Source: Leucocoprinus leucothites (taxonomy: Eukaryota; Basidiomycota; Agaricomycetes; Agaricales; Agaricaceae). From it: 64,000 nucleotides of DNA. Every line of letters begins with the position of its first letter. The first letter of the stretch is position 1. The notes under the pieces are model-generated. The model searched no databases. It saw only the letters and a program-made list of their open reading frames with translations, and was not told the origin of the DNA. The translations under genes and the position numbers were made by a program. Shown here in pieces: positions 1 through 11,169 of the stretch. The stretch lies in assembly GCA_013368445.1 (NCBI GenBank), contig JAACJO010000022.1, positions 186,001 to 250,000 on the forward strand, in the 5' to 3' direction.

Positions 1-452
1 GGAATGCACCGGCTGTTACACCCTCCACCTTTTGTTGAACGACCAGCATCTTCTTCGCCTGTTCTCGTTGTAAATCTTGCACGAGATCGTGAATCGAAGT
101 TTGAATAGTGAAAAGACGCGCTAAAGTGCCCGATACCGAGACTGCTGCCGGAGGTATCTCGACCTGACTGAGGAAAGGTGGGTACGGATTAACGACTGTC
201 AGTGGCTTGCGAGGGGAGGGGAAACAGGAAGGACATACATGTAGCAGGAAGCTACTTTGTGGCTGTTGTAGCGTCTAGTTCCAGAAGCCGTAGTTTCTTT
301 CGCAAGTCTGCGAGTTCAGGCAACGTGGATTCGGAGAATTTGATGAACGTCGTGAGTTGTGAGATGGGTAGGGCCAGGTCATTTTGTGTGAGGTACTTGG
401 ATATGGAGAGTATCCTACTCATGAACGAGCCCCCGTAATAGCCGCTGTACAT
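1..452 (-). pseudogene. PS gene copy 0, 5' part only (cut by window edge)
   Basis: This is the beginning of a member of the Pro/Ser-rich family of unknown function; the rest lies beyond base 1. The first exon starts with ATG at 452 and encodes a Leu-rich helical stretch containing LADLRKKLRLLE. It is followed by an intron ending near 180. The next exon encodes SGTLARLFTIQTSIHDL and then LQREQAKK and QQKVEGVTAG, which looks like an amphipathic or coiled-coil segment. An in-frame TAG lies at 252-254. It is removed only if splicing uses the GTAGCT donor there rather than the better GTATGT further on. The same 5' end recurs at about 10.45, 20.69, 29.9, 35.3, 37.6, 46.0 and 47.5 kb. I do not recognise the family. 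Confidence 0.4.
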
Positions 453-829
453 CTCGTCGTCTTAAGGTGCCTGTTGCTTTCTCCTACTCCCGCTTTGCCT
501 TCGACGTTCGTACTGGATTTGAGTGGTCCTAGACAGCACGCTCGTTCATGTTGGCTCTGTCTTCTGCCAGCAGAGAGATGCTGGAGATCCCAAGCATCGT
601 CACAAGAGCGATGTTTTGAAATCACGAAACAAGTTGATTGACGGAAAAGGCATCTTGTTGATGAGCCCATTGATGCCTGAGGGGGACTTCCCACGCTTCA
701 AGCGCTGGTTTGTAGTGACCCGACCGTGTAAAATTAGCAGTGTAGTGGTGATCTGATTGAGCGCTAAGCCTCGCTTGCCTTTCGCTCTCTTCGTCACCAT
801 CACACGACACAGCAAGCTCACAGCAGAAA
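453..829. other. Head-to-head spacer between PS copy 0 and BuGZ-like copy 1
   Basis: This non-coding stretch of about 380 bases lies between two divergent gene starts, so it should hold both promoters. Closely related sequence recurs at 20688-21068, and a more diverged form at 10452-11169. No clear TATA box or operator is seen. Confidence 0.4.
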
Positions 830-2475
830 ATGGGAAAGAAAAAGAATAAGCAGGTATGTTTCTCCCTTCGATACTGTATGTTCTATTCACCTTATTTTAA
901 TAGATTTTGCGCCCATGGTGCTGGTACTGCGAGCGTGAGTTCGAGGATGAAAAAGGTATGCCGATAATCCCATTTTTTTCTCGTACCGGAACAGAAATCT
1001 GACTGAGAGTGCGCGCTACATCCAGTTCTCATGCAGCACCAGAAAGCAAAGCACTTTAAATGCGGCATGTGTCCCCGTCGGCTCAACACTGCAGGTGGTC
1101 TTGCTGTTCACATCTAGTAGGTGCACAAAATAGAATCAGCGAAGTAAGAGCACCCCGCCTTATCGTCACGTATGATCGTGCTCACCCCCTCAGCCTTCCC
1201 TAGTCTTCCACGAATTGAAAATCCACTTCCAGGTCGCGATGGCTACGAAGTTGAGATCTTTGGGATGGAATGTATCCCCGCGCTTGACTTAGCAAACTAC
1301 AAACGTCGTAAAGAAATCGAATTAGTCTCGCAGCCGGATCAATCTCTCAACCACAAGCTAAATGATCGAAATTTGATAATAGGCCTATGTCGGAGGATGA
1401 GTTGAAGGCTCAACTTGAGGCGCACAAGGCGTTAATGGGGTTGAATAATCCTGAGCCTTCGGCGAGCTCGACGACGCTGGATAATTCGAGTGGGAATGGA
1501 GTGATGTATGGTGCTCCGGCTCAGACGTATGCTGCGTTGTGCCTGTGCCCCCGCCTTCGGCTATGTCGCCGCCACCGCCGTTCCCGCCTGGTATCTCCCC
1601 GCCTCATGAAATGCTAGGTCAACCTCCGCCGTTTCCCCCTCCGTTCCCCGGAGGACTACCACCACGGTGAGTAATGTTTCTTTTTATGTTCTGGCGCGTT
1701 TCTGATTCATCTTTGAAACTCCAGTCCCCCTCCTCCTGGCTTCCCGTTTCCTCCCGGCTTCCCACCTCCAGGAGCACCAGGTGCTCCTCCCTTCCCACCA
1801 CCACTGCCGGGTGCACGACCACCCTTCCCACCACCCTTCCTTCCACCAGGTGCGTCCCCTCCTCCCGGATTCCCTGATTTCTCTCCCCCTCCTCCCGGTC
1901 CTCCTGGTAGTGCTGGTGGTGTTCTCGGTGCGTCACCGCCACCTTCACCTAACTTTGTCCCTGCCTCTACGAACGCGGGTCAACAGCCTCCTGCTCTGGC
2001 GCCATCATTACAACCCGCATTTATTCGTGCGCCCCACGTGGAATGCCTCCACCGCCTCGTCCTGGTGTTGGATCGGGGTCGGTGCAGGTACCTCAAGGAC
2101 ACGCACAAGGTCAACTGAAACCTCCTCAGTTGACTCTACCCAATCCCGCTTTGAAGCAGACCCTTCCTGAAGTCAAGGCACCGACCGAGTTGAAGTGGAC
2201 TGATCCGAACTTTTCACCTGTACGTGAGGTCTCTCCTAGTATTGACTTTGTGATTTGTATTGATCTTCTCCCTCGTCATTCTGATCTGCTCGTGACCATC
2301 GTGATACATTATGTGGCGTGATGCGTGTAGGAGAAACACAGGGCCATTCATCCCAGGTATTACCAGGCCCAGATTAATGGAGGCTCCGCTAGCGTTAGCG
2401 CCGTTACGGCCAGTGGTCCTCCCCCTGACGAATCACGCGGCAAGAAACGCGTCAGAGCCGAAGACTTTTTGTAGA
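830..2475 (+). pseudogene. BuGZ/ZNF207-like zinc-finger gene, copy 1 (decayed)
   Basis: This is the best preserved N-terminus of the family. Exon 1 (830-853) encodes MGKKKNKQ and exon 2 (904-955) encodes the first finger, PWCWYCEREFEDEK. The next exon gives [16 protein letters not shown] and a second C2H2 finger, then the GRDGYEVEIFGMECIP block, which matches ZNF207 (GMEGIP). A long Pro-rich low-complexity region follows. The last exon encodes EKHRAIHPRYYQAQ and ends RAEDFL-stop, parallel to the SLEERRAQLPKYQ region of ZNF207. Two tandem TAG codons at 1115-1120 replace the two Gln codons of the sister copies (CAG to TAG). Frame slips are also visible near 1330-1385 and 2030. In other eukaryotes the protein binds microtubules and Bub3 at kinetochores; this copy probably cannot make it. 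Confidence 0.75.
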
Positions 2476-3143
2476 TGTGCTGACATCAAGTGTACGTTTC
2501 AATCGAGCTCTTATTTATTTTTACATTAATAGCTCTCTTTTAGGCTGGAAGACGTGGCCTCACCAGTCCGTCCCGTTCTATCGTTTCTTTCTTATCCCTG
2601 CCGTTGTCGACCAGATGCTCATCCCTTTCCGTGTTCCTTTTATACTCATTCCGCGCACAAAAATAATCATAAATCAACGTTCTCACTTGTGCGTGCGTGT
2701 GTTTTCTTTCTTCTATGGACTCCTTTTGGAGCTTGGGGCACGTTTGCGGGTGAAGGACAAAGTTGTGAGTTGGGTGTATCCTCGAAGGTGGGAAGGTCAA
2801 TTTTGCGTAGGTATGGTCGGGAAGTCGGCGGGGTTGTCTGCGTGTGTGGTAGGCGATAAAACTCTCCTTCACTCTCTACCACAGTTGTTTTTTTCTCTCC
2901 TTTTAGTACGGTGTCTGGAGTCGTGCACGATTCGTCGTTCTTCTTTTGGTCATTGATTGTTTATGTGCTACAATGTTGTTCTCTTTCATGTATATAAAAA
3001 GAAAGTTGGTGCGTTCTGTGCCGTCCTTAGAATGGAGTTTCATTGTTCGTTCGTTACAATCGTGCGAAAAGCGAGGGTCACAGATGTCGGGAAGATATAC
3101 AATGCAACATATGACAGATAGAGAATGATATGGACAGTATCAG
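2476..3143. other. Convergent spacer between BuGZ copy 1 and NACHT-1
   Basis: Homologous spacer follows the other BuGZ copies at 12742, 22707, 54193-54964 (inverted) and 58403. It begins with a probable 3' UTR intron-like stretch (GTGTACGTTT to TTTTAG, about 2491-2544). It also holds a conserved A/T-rich TATA-like block at 2991-3000. Antisense open frames such as the one at 2540-2872 are only as conserved as the DNA around them, so I call no gene here. Confidence 0.5.
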
Positions 3144-6100
3144 TCATGTTTCTGCTGGTTCCATTCTAGAGTCCGTCGGCGTGTCTCCTTCGTCCGTGTC
3201 ATCATCCAATAGCTTGCAATCACAAGGCGTCATCACTATCAGGCAGGTATTTTCCCCATAACCAATCAGGAAAATGGGGTACCCTCTTGCTTTGTGAGGG
3301 CGTATTTCTGTCGTGGATAATGATATTGGATTATATTGTATAGGTCTTTCTGGGTCTTCTTTCTAGATAAATGTTGATATAGTAATGGTCACACTTGTGG
3401 TATCACCCACTCACGATAGGCAAAGTAACGAAATCAGGATTATAGCCAAGTTTCGCCCACTTCTCGAGAAGGAGACAATCTGTTGGGCAGTTCGGTTGGG
3501 TCCTGAGTAAAGGTGCAAATGCAGGGTCCTGTAGCAATTGACAATTGATAAATCTGATCCCCCAAACCCTCAATGTAAGGCAATAACTCACCGAGGATAG
3601 CCTGAAGATAAAGTCCTCAAATCCCTCAGAACAGACATCTTCATTATATAATAAGGACAAGTCCAAATGGCAGAATGGAAAGTTGCAAAGCTGTGTGGCT
3701 ACTGCTGCAATCCCATCAAAAGTGCGTATTTCATACAGCACTATCCATAAGCTGCTCAGAAATACATCTGTTTTCAACTCTAAGGATGAAAAAGGACCAT
3801 GTCCAGTTGTTAACCACCAGCCACTCCATCGCATACATGAGCAAAACACTACCACCCATGCTTCCTCTTCAAGACCAAGCCAAGACTCACATCCAAGCAT
3901 CCTCCAGCATTCAAAATGGTCAATGTAGTTACCCTGGAGATCAAGGTATGGGAGCCTCAAGCTCAAATAAACAATGTTTGGATCCGAGGAATTTGGAGGC
4001 CATGAAAGAACAAGAGGACGTAACCATTGAAGAGCAGTGTTAATGGTGGCATAATCAACACACATGAGGCATTTGAGGTCTTTCAATGGCATATCATCCC
4101 AGCCAAGAATGTTGAAAATAAGCAAATATGCCAGAACCTGTTGTGCAACATGTCTGATCCCATGAGGAATGTCACCAAGGATATGGTGACACAAACAGCG
4201 CATTATTTCTGCGGAATCAGATGCATTAGATAACACATCAACAACAATTTTGAGCCGGGAATAAGGATTTCCACACCAAAGGTCCACTACAAAAGATACA
4301 ATGTTGCATGCAAGGCTGTTGCACCGGATTTGGGTTTTGGGAGGTTCTCTGTTGCCCACATTGTTGTAAAGAGAATCCGGATTGTGGTAAAAATAGGAAT
4401 AAAGGAGGGATTGCTCTAGGTCTGCAGGCCAAGGGTCATCCATAGAGTGAGAGGCCCTGATTTTCTCGAAAACCTCTTTCCAATACACATGTGGGTCCAT
4501 TGCACGTGGACAGGCAATCATGAGGACAGCATTCTGGTCATGACCAAGCAAGAAATATGTTGTAGTCGGGCACCAATTGGTCTGCTGAGAGATGACAGAT
4601 GCATGGTTGTCATTGAATGTATCTTGAATGGAGCAGAACCACAGTTTCACATCATCCCACATGCCTGATGTAAGTGAGTCCCAGTCAAGCGGTTTCACTC
4701 CCATGCCCCATTGGCCAAACAGGCCCACATATTTGTTGATGAGCTGGTAATCTGTTGGCCATATTGGTACAGTGCGCACAATGCAAGTACTTGCTGAGCT
4801 TTGGGTCATCTTTTTACTTTGATGGTAAGCTCCTTTTTTTTTGTGAAATGACTCAACAAATCACGCACATTTGTGACCAAATCATGAGCTAATCTCATGA
4901 GGTCATTGCCCTTGTTATAAGAGTTGATAAAATGCCGTGGCAAATCCTTAAATGAGAAGTTTTCTAATTCTGCTTGTAGCTTTCCAATGTTGCCTTGGTG
5001 TAGCAGGCCATGCCATAGCTTGAATAATATAAGCTGGAGGAAATGACGAATTTTCTCAGGAGTTGTGTCTCCAGCCCAAGGAACAATGCCTAGTAAATGG
5101 ATAATAGGGATCAATGACATAAGTGAACATGGCTTACCTGAAATATCTTCCCTGTTGTCCTTTCCTATGAGTATATGGTGCCATTTAATGCATGCGACTT
5201 GTATCTCTTCGAGTATATCCACTTCATGCAGTTTAAAATGTCCTGCTCGAACAGCCACCTTCACATAATCGGCGAATGTAGCATGGCAAAATACAAGGCC
5301 TTTCCGTGAAGCGTTTGTGGGCAGAGGTATGGAGAGGACAGAACGGAGTCTTTTTAATGATCCGTAAAAGGCTGCCTGTCCGATGAAAAGGAAATTTGCC
5401 ATGTCTTGCACAGGAATTCCATCATAAAAATCATATGGACCTGAATTCTCGCTGACAAAAAGTTGAAAGTATAGGACCAGGAGAGCAGTGCGGAGAAGAG
5501 TGGGAGGGATGTTAAGTAGTAGCTCCCTATACAGTGCTGTGAGAGGATCAAAGGGGTTTCGCTCGTCGGAGGTGAGCTTGCCTTGCAGAGACTTCAGGCA
5601 TAGCTCAAGCTGGGTGATGGGATAATCATCATCAACAAATGTGACGACGAGAGAAGCAAATAACATGTTCCCGGATGCAGCAGATTCGATCATCTGCAGA
5701 TCAGTGCGAGCTGGCCACTCAATGTCTACTGAAAATGCATCGTTGTGTTTGCTCTTGATGTTCTCAAATCCATCTCGTAGCACCATTGAAACATCCAAAC
5801 GGGCCTCGGGGGTATCCATAGGAAGTTCCTCTTGCCATATCCTGGAAGGAGGAACAAGTGCATCGAAAGTCGATACGATCTGCCATTCCGGGCGACTAGT
5901 TATGAGGCAAACAAAGGGAAGTCGCCGTGCTTTGCAGGTCGAAGCAAAAGAAACAAAGATCTTGATAAGCTCGCACTGTGCCTCGTATGTGTTGCACTCG
6001 TCAAGGCCATCTAAGACGAGAAGTATTGGATGGGGTGTGACATTGGAAGCCTCGATCATCAGAGCATCCGCTGGCTCGCTGATTAAATGTTGAAACTGCA

Positions 6101-7127
6101 GTGCCAGGCGTTTCTCGAGAATGGTGGAGTCCGCGTTGAGGGTGTTTGAAATACGTAGGCGGTACGCGGGGTATGCGAGAGCGAGCTGGTGAGCAAGAGA
6201 AGGGATGATGCGATTAGGATCATCGCGCTTGTTGGCTCGGGAAAGAAAAAGGCCTGCTCCTGGGAAGCCTTTTTGTGCGCAGTATTCCATAACATTTTGG
6301 GCTATCGCTGATTTCCCAACGCCTGCAGGTCCGTATAGCCAGAAGAGCGACTCTTCTCGGTCCATATTAAGCAGCCAATTTATGAGCCTTTCCCTTAACG
6401 ATACGCGGGTATTGGAATGGCACTGAGGGACAGTGTACTGCCTTGCTGCTGAGTCGTAGGTACCGTCAGCCATTGCGTTCTTCTTGAGGAGCTTTAGCAC
6501 TGGAGGATTTCAGTTAATTCATTTAACCCCGTCTGGCCAGGCGGGTGAGCACTTACTTTTTCTCTCGACCTCTGGTCTGTCATTCGCAACCATGATCGGA
6601 TTGTTGAAAGTGAGATGGTGGGCACCCGAGAAAAACGAGGTGTTTTGAACGATTGAATTCGAAGCTGAGGACCTCAGGCTTATCCCACCGGCAGGAAGAT
6701 TCCCTTGCATATCGACTGGCGGTCAATAGTGTGTCAATATGAAGAATACCTCGGTAATGCGGAATGCAACTCACCCATCTGTGAGGGTCCGTAGCTCGTC
6801 TGAGCGTGACCCTCAGGGTGGTTTTCTTGCGTCGGAAGAGCCATACCTAAACAATACCAACGTGAGGAATCGTCACGGCGTATAAAGCCAGGCAACGCAA
6901 ATAAATCACACATACCTGTACTCGTGTGGTATATTGTTCGGTCGTTTCGTACGGACTCCTCTTGGATTGAAACAGGGCGGTCGGGAATACTCGAGGTCGA
7001 AGCACTCCAGAAAGGACTGGCAATGGAGCTGCTGCAATAGTTCACTAAGCCTAGCCAAAACTGTGACTCTCATGAAGACATACCTTGTCGACATGGACAT
7101 CCGTGAGCTGGGGTCAGGGTATGACAT
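3144..7127 (-). CDS. NACHT-domain NTPase (NLR-type), NACHT-1
   Basis: This is a STAND-class NTPase; by family it is expected to be a cytoplasmic signalling or self/non-self receptor, with an unknown ligand. Inferred exons are 7084-7127 (start MSYPDPSS), 6916-7028, 6775-6846, 6557-6715, 5138-6499, about 4835-5089, 3415-about 4800 and 3144-3362. Exon 4 carries FFSGAHHLTFNNPIMVAND, like the short leader found before many mushroom NACHT domains. The NACHT exon has Walker A GPAGVGKS, Walker B LLVLDGLDEC and SRPEW. The C-terminal exon of about 460 residues is of no recognised family. The last exon contains PIFLIGYGENTCLIVM and ends at TGA 3144-3146. An A9 run near 4840 puts the two halves in different frames: the upstream frame stops at TGA 4806, and the downstream frame is open across the joint with a -1 shift. 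It is either spliced there in a way I cannot resolve, or broken. Confidence 0.72.
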
Positions 7128-7699
7128 GGTGGTCGCCGCTATCAAAGGTCTTTCCACAGCTTAGTACCGCGAGAAACAGGTGAGAAAACTCGACAGGAAT
7201 AGATGGATGGCTGTGTGACGTGAGATGTTGATACTGAGACCAAATGCTCATAAGCTTCACGCGGTCCAAATATTGGAACAACAGAGCAAACTTATATAGA
7301 GGGTCTCGCACTTACTATAGAGAAATTCCCCAAAGAATCCAGTAGGACGAGGAGGGAACACTGAACAAGCAGGTTTCGTAATAATACATATTGGACGATT
7401 TAGCCAACCGTGCCTTGGAAAGATACCTCATATGTGTCATCAGAGAAAGAATCGGATCGCTCAGCACGCGGCATCCATGGAGCGCTGAATACTCGAGACT
7501 TGACAAGAGCCGGGGAAAAACGAACCAGCCGCGGAGGTGTTGGGGTATCACCTGGTCCACCTGGGTGGCTTCAACTAACCACTGTACGTAGTGGGCCCAC
7601 GCTCCATCGGTCACTTTCGCGCAATTAAGATGTCCGATGAGTAATTCAGAGTAATCACAATCGACTCAGCGAGTTGAAGCAAGATCAGGCGAAAAGGAA
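7128..7699. other. Spacer between NACHT-1 and PS copy 1
   Basis: This likely promoter region of NACHT-1 is related to 42442-42600, 50080-50255 and 63034-63620. No open frame is shared between copies. Nothing else is recognised. Confidence 0.35.
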
Positions 7700-10451
7700 G
7701 GAGAAAATGTCTTGCCCAGAGTGGTGGATTGATCTTAGCTAGCTGATATGCGTTCCAATGTCAGATCCACACGACAGTCCAAGTGCCACGCTTTCCGAAG
7801 CCACCCAAGCTCAACCTAGATTTCGTCCCACCGAGGAGCCCTCTAAATGAGTCGAAATCGTTCACACCCTGATCCACGTCTTCCTCCTCTTCCTCATGAC
7901 CACCAGCACCGCTCGTCGAACTCAGTGCACTCTCCCTACTGTTGGCGGCCATAGCAGGGACTCGTAACAGTAAACGAGGAACTTATAGGATTCGTCTTAT
8001 TCACGACACCTACACCTGGACTACCCATACCCATCCCGAGCATATACATTGACGTACTCGTCGACCTCGACCTCGACTCAGTTCCGGATGTATGACCTCG
8101 TCTTAATTCCCCCGAAATCCATGCTGGTACTACTAGGCGACTCGTGATGCTCTTGACTCCTAGAATACAGCTGTCCGCTGCCGAAGAATGATCCAGGGAA
8201 AGAAGTCGGGGCGGATGAGATCAGGCATAGGCTGAGCAGTTTCACAACTTCGGTATTACTCGATGTCTGACTCCGCTGTAGTGGGAGAGGATAGGGAAGA
8301 CTCAGAAGATAATTCGAATGCAGAGCCTGTACGCCGTATTACAGAGGAGGGTTTATTCCGACTTGACACTTCCAAATGTCGGTGTTGGTGCTGCCGGTGT
8401 AGGTCAAGATATTGTTGCCCGGATCCATGACATTCACCCTCCATTAATGCCAGTTCCAGCGCCGTTGATTGATACCGAGTCGTCTGTAGGATCCGATGGG
8501 AGTGTAGGTCCGGTCGTGGTCGCGGGTGTAGAGAGAAAAGATTGCGGATTATGTATCACTCTCTTCATGACCGCGGCATCATGCTCTGTGCCCTCCAACT
8601 CCCATTCAAACGACTTTACAGCTCGCGAAATGATGGGTGCGTCTCGTCAATAAACGCCATAATTTGAGCTTCCACATCTACAAGTGATCCCACGCGGGCA
8701 TTGTCACTGCTAGCTTCATCGTGAGGAGCTGAAATAGTCGACGAAAGTGCGCCGGGTAACATTAACAACGCCTCATATCCTCTTCCCACAATCCCCTCGT
8801 CGGGAATCCTCATCTCATGCTCCACCCTGGCATCTTCCATACGGACACCATATCTCTGAACGATAGCGTTCAAAACATAATTTTCCATCGCCAGCGACGA
8901 AGGTAAGGAATTTCCATCATCAGGGTTGGACGGGCATGGTGGAAATAGGTGTGACGAGGTGGTGCCTGTGAAAGAAGCAATGAAGATTCGAGTCCTGCGA
9001 GTGCGGAACGTCATGCATAGAATATACGTCGAATGTGGTCGTAATAATTCCGTGCATGCGTAAATTGGTCAAGTAGTGGGTACAGCGGTGGTACGGATAT
9101 GGGCAAGAGGGTTGTGATGGAGGTGCAATTGGCTGATGTGACGATGACGGCGGAGTGCTTGGTGAGGAGGAAGGAGATGGCGATATAAAGAAAGCTCGGA
9201 TGGTTGGTGGTTGGGGGCGTGATCATGGTGGAGCAAGAGGAGGATGTGAGGCGATTTTGGTCGGGTTAGTGCTTCCCGGGATAGACGCCCATGGAGTAGC
9301 GCCCGTTTCCACAGAGCCTAGAACGATATCACCTATCCTATCCATCACCAGCTCTCGAGCATGAACAAGTCCCCCGTACGCGTAACATGAGCATCCTCCT
9401 CATCCGCTGTATCAGCTGACACTGCCCGTGTCCTTGCAGATCGGTTACATGGACGTGTTCTCTGTCTTCAGGTGTTCCAGTCTCCTCAGGGACGCCGGCA
9501 GCAGGAATATCGCCATTAATCGCGTCCTTTCTAAAGAAAAGTATATCGGCACTGGATGCATCCCCCACAACAGCGCTGCCTTGCACGCCATCCGCATCAT
9601 CTCCTGCGAGCCCAGCAGTACCTGCATACACAGCGCTACACTGATCATAACAGCGGTCTCGCTCTCCTCGAGGCGTTCTTGCCCGGATGGGGAGTTACCA
9701 GGAGCCACAGTGTGCACTGGTGGTGAAAGTGGGCGAGATTTCGATTATTGAAGTCGGTGAATCAAGTTGGGGACAAAGGAACGGTTCGACGGGGTATCTC
9801 GTCGGTGGTATTGGGTCCTTGTGAAAGCTCTGAACGAGGAGTTGGCACCTCTATGGTCGCCTCGATGACGATGACGCGTCTTTTCCGTGCTAACTCTGAT
9901 AAAGGAAGCGCCGGTGGTGAATAAGACTGGGTAGATGGCTCCAGAGAACCAAGCTTCTCACCAAAATGTTCCGCTGCGATTTCTCCTGCGGCGTCGGCAG
10001 CTGCACCCTCCACCTCTTGCTGGACGACAAATCTCTCAAACGCGATCCGCTCGACCTGTTCCTGTTGTGCGTCTTCCGTGAGGCCGTTAATCGCACTCTG
10101 AGTAGTGATAATACACGCCATGGTGCACGGTTCTGGTGTTGAAGTCGGGGGTACACCCGTATCTTGACCTGAGGAGAGGTGGGGGTAGGAAGAGGGCTGT
10201 CAATGGCTTGCGATGGGAGGGGAAACAGGATGGGACAAACATGTAGCAAGAACGACCTTCGTGGGAGTTATATCGTCTCGTTCGAGAAGTTGTAGTTTCG
10301 CGCGTAAGTTTGCGAGTCCACGAAGCGTGGTTTCGGAGGATTTAGTGAGCACTGTGAGTTGGGAGGTAGGTAGGACCAGGTCATCTTGTGCGGAAAATAG
10401 TTGGATGCGGAAAGAATCCTGCTCGCGAGCAAATTCTCTCGTAAAGGCCAC
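7700..10451 (-). pseudogene. PS gene copy 1 (Pro/Ser-rich, unknown function)
   Basis: Exon 1 runs from ATG 10451 to a donor at about 10240 and encodes a helical segment with LANLRAKLQLLERDD. The following exon (about 9770-10168) encodes QDTGVPPTSTP, then QSAINGL, RFVVQQEVEGA, LGSLEPSTQS and PALPLSE. The reading frame then changes several times: TGA after VPLSPT near 9765, a second frame at 9338-9631, a third at 8616-9014. That last frame contains YEALLMLPGALS and VGSLVDVEAQIMAFID, blocks conserved in every copy. The 3' part is low-complexity (EEEEEDVD near 7890). The frame changes could be unmodelled introns, but they fall at different places in different copies, so decay is more likely. The gene is co-directional with NACHT-1 and divergent from BuGZ copy 2. 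Confidence 0.42.
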
Positions 10452-11169
10452 TGAAGATCCTCGTCGTTCGCAGAGTGGGCAGCATGTGTGCTATACCCGC
10501 TCTACCCTCAAACGTTCGTACTGGGTTTGCGTATTCCCCGGCAGCACGTTCGCTCGTCTTCACATTCTCTTCTATCAGTTACCAGTGGAGGAGGGCTGAG
10601 GATCCCAGATAAGTATCGATTCAAGAGCGGTGCTTTATAAATGACGAAACGGGTTCCAAAGTTGATGCGGATGGAAAAGAAATCCTTTGTAGATGAGTTC
10701 ATTGAAGCGTGAGGCCTTGAGGCATTGATGAATACGAGATTGATGCCGAGTCGGCCGGCGCCCTGCATTTGATTATGCCCACGCTTCAGGCGCTGGGCAC
10801 ATCATCAGCCGTGACAATCATGTCAGTGGGCCTGCTAAAAGAGCAACTCCAGTGTCGACGACATATCATAGCCCCAAGTCACATAGCTCGGTAGACTACA
10901 GTATTTAATATACAAAGCAAACCGTATCGTAGAAACAAGGCGGTCATCGCTCAAGAGCGCGCAATACGGGCAGGTCACGAAGCAAGGAGACATCCATTCA
11001 ACAGAGTGCAGGGGCAGAGCAAAATGCTATATCAGATACTACCAATCATGTTAAATTAGCGATGTGGGTGATACGCGATAAATGTAATCGTCATTCAATT
11101 GAGCACCAAGCCTCACGTGCCTTCCGCTCTCTTTCCTCACCACCACATGACACAGCGAGCACAACAAAA
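10452..11169. other. Head-to-head spacer between PS copy 1 and BuGZ copy 2
   Basis: This spacer is about 340 bases longer than the equivalent at 453-829. The extra sequence, about 10770-11060, has no counterpart that I can see elsewhere in the window, and no target-site duplication or terminal repeat is obvious at its ends. Confidence 0.35.

Noticed and set aside
1619..1948. Minus-strand frame rich in Glu/Arg/Val over BuGZ copy 1
   Set aside because: Complement of the Pro-rich low-complexity region. It recurs in each copy only because the repeat DNA recurs.
830..2475. BuGZ copies as retrotransposed cDNAs
   Set aside because: All recognisable copies keep intron positions with GT-AG ends, and no poly-A tail or target duplication is visible.
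2540..2872. Minus-strand frame in the convergent spacer as a small gene
   Set aside because: Related frames exist at 12.9 and 22.9 kb, but their starts, ends and reading frames differ, and the spacer has no sign of codon-level constraint.
4806..4870. Programmed -1 ribosomal frameshift at the A-run of NACHT-1
   Set aside because: It would work only in copy 1; copies 4 and 6 have stops in both frames and copy 5 has a normal donor. Intron decay is simpler. It is kept only as an observation on length variation.
10770..11060. Insertion of a small mobile element in the PS-1/BuGZ-2 spacer
   Set aside because: The segment is unique in the window, but it has no terminal repeats or target-site duplication that I can see. 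It may simply be sequence lost from the other copies.
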